DNA from: Neisseria sp.
GTDB lineage: Bacteria; Pseudomonadota; Gammaproteobacteria; Burkholderiales; Neisseriaceae
Direction: 5' to 3'
Length of the DNA: 64,000 nucleotides
Assembly: GCF_030530745.1 (NCBI RefSeq)
Contig: NZ_JAUMUI010000007.1
Coordinates: forward strand, 28,868-92,867
Below are positions 59,648 through 64,000 of this stretch, one piece after another. The notes under the pieces were generated by a model. It did no database searches. It saw only the letters and a list, made by a program, of their open reading frames with translations, and had not been told where the DNA came from. How positions within the stretch are numbered: the first letter of the stretch is position 1; every line of letters starts with the position of its first letter. A program made the position numbers and the translations under genes.

Positions 59648-59731
59648 GGGCGTTTTTCCGTTACAAAGTTTCCCCGCATTATAAGCCCGATGCGGTACAA
59701 TAGCGCCTGTTTTGTTTCAGACGGCCTACCG

Positions 59732-60340
59732 ATGATGAAAACCGAACGCGAAAAAATGCTGGCGGGTATGCCTCACAATGCTTTGGACGCCGGTTTGGCT
59801 GCCGAGCGCGACCGCACCAAAGAGCTGCTGCACGACTATAATATCTGCACCCGTCCGGGCGATACGGCCGCGCGCGAAACGATTATCCGCCGCCTGTTCG
59901 GCAAGGCGGGTAAAGATGTTTTCATCACCCAGCCGTTTTATTGCGACTACGGCACCTATATCGAAGTGGGCGACGGTTTTTACACCAATTTCAACTGCAC
60001 TATGCTTGATGCGGGCGGCATCACCATCGGTAACGGCGTCCTGCTGGCGCCGAATGTGGGGCTCTATACTGTGGGCCACCCGCTGGATGCGGATTTGCGC
60101 GCCCAAGCCTATGAAGACGCCAAGCCGATTGTAATCGGCGACAATGTATGGATAGGCGCACAGAGCATTATTCTCGGCGGCGTAACCATCGGCAGCAACA
60201 CCGTGGTGGCCGCGGGCAGCCTGGTTTGCAAAGACCTTCCCGCCAACGTTTTGGCAATGGGCGCACCCTGCCGTGCGGTGCGGGAAATCACCGAAGAAGA
60301 CAGGGCAGCCTATCTGGCCAGAATCCGGGCAGCCGGATAA
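59732..60340 (+). CDS. Maltose/galactoside O-acetyltransferase-like (hexapeptide family)
   Basis: A trimeric left-handed beta-helix acetyl-CoA-dependent transferase of about 202 residues. N-terminal MLAGMPHNALDAGLAAERDR is the Maa-type domain; TNFNCTMLDAGGITIGNGVLLAPNVGLYTVGH and WIGAQSIILGGVTIGSNTVVAAGS are hexapeptide repeats with the catalytic His. Two ATGs (59732, 59735) are equivalent. An uptake sequence precedes it. The acceptor sugar is unknown. Confidence 0.88.
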   Translation: MMKTEREKMLAGMPHNALDAGLAAERDRTKELLHDYNICTRPGDTAARETIIRRLFGKAGKDVFITQPFYCDYGTYIEVGDGFYTNFNCTMLDAGGITIGNGVLLAPNVGLYTVGHPLDADLRAQAYEDAKPIVIGDNVWIGAQSIILGGVTIGSNTVVAAGSLVCKDLPANVLAMGAPCRAVREITEEDRAAYLARIRAAG

Positions 60341-60373
60341 GAATTTTTACCACTTGTTTGAAAAAGGGAAATC

Positions 60374-60727
60374 ATGAAGAAAATCATTGCATTGCCGGTT
60401 GTTTTGCTGCTCGCCGCCTGTACCGCCGACGGCAATATGAACAGCGGTTTTGGGGTGGGCAACTCTTTGATCACCGCAGCGGTGGACAACCAATGCCGCA
60501 CCGAGCTGAACAAACGCAACGAATGGCGCATGATCGCGCTGGCGATGACGGCCGAAAAACAGCAGGAATGGGAAGACAAAATCTGCGGCTGCGCCAGCGA
60601 AGAAGCCCCCAACCAGATGACCGCCAACGAAATGGTGCAGATCGTCAACCCCGCTACCCGCACGCAGGCCGTGGCCTCGGTAACCGCCAAAACCGTAACC
60701 GCCTGCATGAAGCGTTTATACCGTTAA
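60374..60727 (+). CDS. Small lipoprotein, 117 residues, unknown function
   Basis: Signal with lipobox LLAAC (Cys16). The mature part has cysteines at NQCRTE, KICGCAS and TACMKRLY and a helical look. I recognise no family. GGGAAATC precedes the ATG. It lies between the acetyltransferase gene, 33 bases upstream, and an uptake-sequence terminator, so the two probably form an operon. Confidence 0.75.
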   Translation: MKKIIALPVVLLLAACTADGNMNSGFGVGNSLITAAVDNQCRTELNKRNEWRMIALAMTAEKQQEWEDKICGCASEEAPNQMTANEMVQIVNPATRTQAVASVTAKTVTACMKRLYR

Positions 60728-60729
60728 CC

Positions 60730-60772
60730 TTTTCAGACGGCCTGTTCGTATGCACAACAGGCCGTCTGAAAA
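60730..60772 (+). terminator. Uptake-sequence terminator after the lipoprotein gene
   Basis: A perfect 17-bp stem, 60730-60746 with 60756-60772, starting 2 bases after the stop codon. Confidence 0.85.
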
Positions 60773-60793
60773 CATTGCCGGACAACTGCCTGT

Positions 60794-61396
60794 ATGGATA
60801 TTTACTGCCTGTTGTTTGACGGATACGAAACGCTGGATTTGATGGGGCCTGTCGAATTTCTCCACCGCATTCCCGATGCGCGCCTGCACTATGTTTCCCC
60901 CAAAGGCGGCATGGTGCACAGCCGGCAGGGGTTTGCTATTGAAACACAATTGTTGGAGCGGTTGCTTCCAAACAGTGTTTTACTGGTTCCCGGCGGACAG
61001 GGCACGCGGCAATTGGTTCATAGTCCGGCTTTTCTAAACAATTTGGCCTCGTGGGCAGGGCAGGCGGAAACCTGTTTGGCGGTGTGTACCGGCTCGGCAT
61101 TGCTGGCGGCAGCCGGCTGTTTGGACAGTATTGCGGCCACTTCCAACAAACGCGCCTTTGAGTGGGTGAAAAGCATCCGCCCCGAAGTAAAATGGCAGCC
61201 TGTTGCCCGTTGGACACGCGACGGAAAATTTTATACTTCTTCGGGTGTTTCTGCCGGAATGGACATGACTTTGGGCTTTATCGCCGACCGTTACGGCATT
61301 GAACAGGCCGAAGAGATTGCCGTGCATACGGAATACGTATGGCAGAAGAATCCTGCAATTGATGTTTTTGCCGCCGTATATGGCTACGGTGGCTGA
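60794..61396 (+). CDS. DJ-1/PfpI-family protein
   Basis: A 200-residue class I glutamine amidotransferase-like fold protein. Glu of GPVEFL (about 20), the nucleophile elbow CLAVCTGSALLAAAG (Cys at about 100), and HTEYVWQKNP near the end. The family includes isocyanide hydratases, glyoxalases/deglycases and regulators; closest in look to the isocyanide hydratase group. No ribosome site is obvious before the ATG. Monocistronic. Confidence 0.85.
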   Translation: MDIYCLLFDGYETLDLMGPVEFLHRIPDARLHYVSPKGGMVHSRQGFAIETQLLERLLPNSVLLVPGGQGTRQLVHSPAFLNNLASWAGQAETCLAVCTGSALLAAAGCLDSIAATSNKRAFEWVKSIRPEVKWQPVARWTRDGKFYTSSGVSAGMDMTLGFIADRYGIEQAEEIAVHTEYVWQKNPAIDVFAAVYGYGG

Positions 61397-61464
61397 GAGC
61401 CTCACCGTTGTGAAGTTCCGCCTAATCTCGTTTCAATCTTTAACCATCTGAATAAAACCGAACC

Positions 61465-62874
61465 ATGAAATATATCAGCACCCGCGGAGCCACCGCACCC
61501 AAACCGTTCAGCGAAGTATTATTGATGGGGCTTGCGCCCGACGGCGGCCTGATGCTGCCCGAACACTACCCGCAAATCGACGGGGCGACCCTGCAAAAAT
61601 GGCGCGGCCTGAGCTATCCCGAACTGGCGTTTGAAATCATGAGCCTGTTTGTTACCGATATTCCCGCCGCCGACTTGCGCGATATCGTCAACCGCACCTA
61701 CACCGCCGAAACTTTCGGCAGCGCCGAAATCACGCCCGTGCGCACACTTTCGGACGGCATCAAAATCCAAGCGCTTTCCAACGGCCCCACGCTGGCGTTT
61801 AAAGACATGGCCATGCAGTTTTTGGGCAACGCATTTGAATACGTGCTGGCCAAAGAAGGCAGGCAGCTCAACATTCTCGGCGCCACCAGCGGCGACACCG
61901 GCTCCGCCGCCGAATACGCCCTTCGCGGCAAAAAAGGCGTCAACGTGTTCATGCTCTCGCCAAACGGCAAAATGAGCAGCTTCCAGCGCGCGCAGATGTT
62001 CAGCCTGCAAGACGCAAACATTCACAACATCGCCGTTGAAGGCATGTTCGACGACTGCCAAGACATCGTAAAAGCCGTACAAAACGATGCCGGTTTCAAA
62101 GCGCAATACCACATCGGCACCGTCAACTCCATCAACTGGGGGCGCATCGTGGCGCAAGTGGTGTATTACTTCGCCGGCTATTTCAAAGCCACCGAAAACA
62201 ACGCTCAGAAAGTGAGTTTCTGCGTACCCAGCGGCAACTTCGGCAACATCTGCGCCGGCCACATCGCCCGCCAAATGGGCCTGCCCATCCGCCGCCTGAT
62301 TGTCGCCACCAACGAAAACGACGTGCTCGACGAATTTTTCAAAACCGGCGCCTACCGCCCGCGCACTGCCGAGCACACCTATGTTACCTCCAGCCCCTCG
62401 ATGGACATTTCCAAAGCCTCCAACTTCGAACGTTTCGTGTTCGATTTGATGGGCAGAAACGCAGCGGAAATCCAAACATTATGGGTAGAAGTCGGCAGCG
62501 GCAAAGGTTTCGACTTGGCGGCGAAACTGCAAGAAGCACGCGAAAAATACGGCTTTGCATCCGGCAAAAGCAGCCACCGCAACCGCTTGGACACCATCGC
62601 CGAAGTTTACCGCACCGACGGCGAATTAATCGACCCGCACACCGCCGACGGCGTTAAAGTGGCGCGCGAAATGCGCGAAGCGGGAGAAACCATCGTCTGC
62701 CTTGAAACCGCCCTGGCCGCCAAATTTGAAGAAACCATACACGAAGCCGTAGGCAGCATAGCCGTACCGCGCCCCGCTGCGCTTGCAGGCTTGGAGCAAC
62801 TGCCCCAGCGCGTAACCGTGGTGCCCAATGATGTGGAAGCGGTGAAAAACATTATCCGCATAACTCTGGATTAG
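61465..62874 (+). CDS. thrC: Threonine synthase
   Basis: Last step of threonine biosynthesis from O-phosphohomoserine. 469 residues, PLP fold type II of the bacterial (E. coli-like) class. MKYISTRG start, PLP lysine in GPTLAFKDMAMQF (about 107-119), GATSGDTGSAAEYAL (about 139-153), VNSINWGRIVAQ and SGNFGNI. thrA and thrB are not here. Ends in uptake sequences. Confidence 0.97.
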   Translation: MKYISTRGATAPKPFSEVLLMGLAPDGGLMLPEHYPQIDGATLQKWRGLSYPELAFEIMSLFVTDIPAADLRDIVNRTYTAETFGSAEITPVRTLSDGIKIQALSNGPTLAFKDMAMQFLGNAFEYVLAKEGRQLNILGATSGDTGSAAEYALRGKKGVNVFMLSPNGKMSSFQRAQMFSLQDANIHNIAVEGMFDDCQDIVKAVQNDAGFKAQYHIGTVNSINWGRIVAQVVYYFAGYFKATENNAQKVSFCVPSGNFGNICAGHIARQMGLPIRRLIVATNENDVLDEFFKTGAYRPRTAEHTYVTSSPSMDISKASNFERFVFDLMGRNAAEIQTLWVEVGSGKGFDLAAKLQEAREKYGFASGKSSHRNRLDTIAEVYRTDGELIDPHTADGVKVAREMREAGETIVCLETALAAKFEETIHEAVGSIAVPRPAALAGLEQLPQRVTVVPNDVEAVKNIIRITLD

Positions 62875-62961
62875 GCCGTCTGAAGAAATGCTCTGCCGGG
62901 CAAACATTGTGATGAGAAATGTTTTTGTTTAGAATGCCGTAGTTTTAATCAAGCAATGATT

Positions 62962-62990
62962 TTTCAGACGGCCTTAAGGCCGTCTGAAAC
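62962..62990 (+). terminator. Uptake-sequence palindrome after thrC
   Basis: TTTCAGACGGCCTT (62962-62975) is directly abutted by its complement AAGGCCGTCTGAAA (62976-62989), with no loop. Another AG-DUS overlaps the thrC stop. Confidence 0.65.
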
Positions 62991-63029
62991 CGTATTTAAT
63001 TTTTATCATTCTCAAAAGAAAGTATCCGA

Positions 63030-63806
63030 ATGGCAGCGTTCAATACCCAAACCGTTCTTTCCGTCCACCACTGGACCGATGCTTATTTCACCTTTACCTG
63101 CACCCGAGACGATTCACTGCGTTTTGAAAACGGCCAGTTTGTGATGGTGGGGCTGATGGTAGACGGCAAACCGCTGATGCGCGCATACAGTGTTGCCAGT
63201 GCAAACTGGGAAGAACACCTCGAATTTTTCAGTATCAAAGTTCAGGACGGCCCCTTAACCAGCCGTTTGCAGCATTTGAAAGTCGGCGACGAAGTGTTAA
63301 TCAGCAAAAAGCCCACCGGTACCCTGATTTGCGGTGATTTGAATCCCGGCAAAAACCTCTACCTGCTCTCCACCGGTACCGGCATCGCCCCGTTTCTGAG
63401 TATCACCAAGGACCCGGAAGTTTACGATCAGTTTGAAAAAGTGATTCTGGTTCACGGCGTGCGCTACAAAAAAGATTTGGCCTATTACGACCGTTTTACC
63501 AAAGAGCTGCCCGAACACGAATATCTGGGCGAACTGGTCAAAGAAAAACTGATTTACTATCCCGTGGTTTCCCGCGAAGAATATCCGCACCGCGGCCATA
63601 TCACCGATTTGATGACCAGCGGTAAAATGTTTGAAGACATCGGCCTGCCGGTGATGAACTCCGAACACGATCGTGCTATGTTGTGCGGCAGCCCGGCCAT
63701 GCTGAAAGACACCAGCGGAGTGTTGGACAGTTTCGGCCTGAAAGTATCACCGAAAATGGGGCAGCGTGGCGATTATTTGATCGAGCGCGCATTTGTCGAT
63801 CAATAA
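63030..63806 (+). CDS. fpr: Ferredoxin-NADP+ reductase
   Basis: Flavoprotein moving electrons between NADPH and ferredoxin/flavodoxin, with a role in oxidative-stress defence. 258 residues: FAD-binding RAYSVASANWEE (about 51-62), GTLICGDL, NADP-binding LLSTGTGIAPFLSI (about 112-125), and CGSPAMLKDT near 214. The bacterial Fpr C-terminal YLIERAFVDQ fits. A weak AAAGAAAG precedes the ATG. Confidence 0.95.
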   Translation: MAAFNTQTVLSVHHWTDAYFTFTCTRDDSLRFENGQFVMVGLMVDGKPLMRAYSVASANWEEHLEFFSIKVQDGPLTSRLQHLKVGDEVLISKKPTGTLICGDLNPGKNLYLLSTGTGIAPFLSITKDPEVYDQFEKVILVHGVRYKKDLAYYDRFTKELPEHEYLGELVKEKLIYYPVVSREEYPHRGHITDLMTSGKMFEDIGLPVMNSEHDRAMLCGSPAMLKDTSGVLDSFGLKVSPKMGQRGDYLIERAFVDQ

Positions 63807-63877
63807 CCCGTATCCGGAAAATATCAGCTAAAGTCTTCTGGCAGCTTGTTCAAATCCCTGCCGTTATAAAACCGCTT

Positions 63878-63962
63878 CCGTCATACCCGGGCTTGGTCCG
63901 GGTATCTCTATTTCTTTTGAAACAATAAGATGCTTGGATTAAACCCTATAGCTAATCAACTT
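63878..63962. repeat. NIME/dRS3-like repeat, copy D, with a second shared motif
   Basis: CCGTCATACCCGGGCTTGGT begins the unit, followed by CCGGGTATCTCTATTTC and AAACAATAAGATGC, the same order as copies A and B. Then TATAGCTAATCAACTTA (63946-63962), shared with the approach to copy C at 50418. The window ends soon after with no further gene. Confidence 0.65.
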
Positions 63963-64000
63963 AATAATCGATACAGGTTCGAAACAGCAAATCAATATCC

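Overview
The window is chromosomal DNA of a Neisseriaceae bacterium, most likely a commensal or animal-associated Neisseria. The DNA uptake sequence AGGCCGTCTGAA (the AG-DUS dialect) recurs throughout, often as inverted pairs forming terminators. Other Neisseria signs are dnaB followed by the pilH-I-J-K-X minor pilin cluster, a Correia-type element, a type II-C CRISPR repeat of meningococcal type, and an azurin lipoprotein. I could not fix the species from the sequence alone.

Layout. 1-5.4 kb: 5' part of leuC (window edge), divergent gshA, a zinc alcohol dehydrogenase, a small lipoprotein, hfq and an MnmM-like methyltransferase. 5.4-5.6 kb: a two-repeat, one-spacer CRISPR array without cas genes. 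5.7-16.2 kb: a lone CbiM-like permease, gloB, ftsK, a lytic transglycosylase, a YajR-like MFS protein overlapping ssb, cysH and a trans-sulfuration enzyme. 16.2-30.9 kb: folE2, ydgA-like, DUF4149, yhbY divergent from rlmE-ftsH, nfeD-qmcA, rlmB, cca, a Spy/CpxP-like protein, rpe, ppa and dnaB. 31.1-34.8 kb: five minor pilin genes. 34.9-44.4 kb: gapA, azurin-like lipoprotein, an unrecognised 344-residue protein, nnrE, two tRNA-Leu(CAG) genes, rnr and ppiD. 44.5-56.3 kb: an accessory stretch with an AhpD-like protein, an acyl-CoA dehydrogenase-like protein and the three parts of one NitT/TauT-type ABC importer. The importer genes are separated by unrelated genes. 56.3-64 kb: a Correia element, a DASS anion transporter, rarA, an acetyltransferase, a small lipoprotein, a DJ-1/PfpI protein, thrC and fpr.

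Most of the window is ordinary housekeeping sequence. The unusual material lies between genes and in the 47-56 kb stretch. It comprises the orphan mini CRISPR array and several dispersed repeat families: a roughly 135-bp structured repeat in three copies, NIME/dRS3-like palindromes in four places, a MITE-like 169-bp element, and a 31-bp palindrome half shared by two loci, one of which looks like a small RNA gene. The block at about 50.5-55.4 kb has no canonical AG-DUS but carries Kingella/Simonsiella-type and AT-type uptake sequences, which suggests import from other Neisseriaceae. The azurin-like lipoprotein lacks its C-terminal copper-ligand histidine.

Functional links visible here: gshA (glutathione synthesis) and gloB (glutathione-dependent detoxification); cysH and the trans-sulfuration enzyme (sulfur assimilation); rlmE, rlmB, yhbY, cca, rnr and hfq (RNA metabolism); dnaB, ssb, rarA and ftsK (replication and segregation); and the pil cluster (type IV pilus assembly, which with the uptake sequences underlies natural transformation). 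No cas gene, integrase, transposase or phage gene was recognised.
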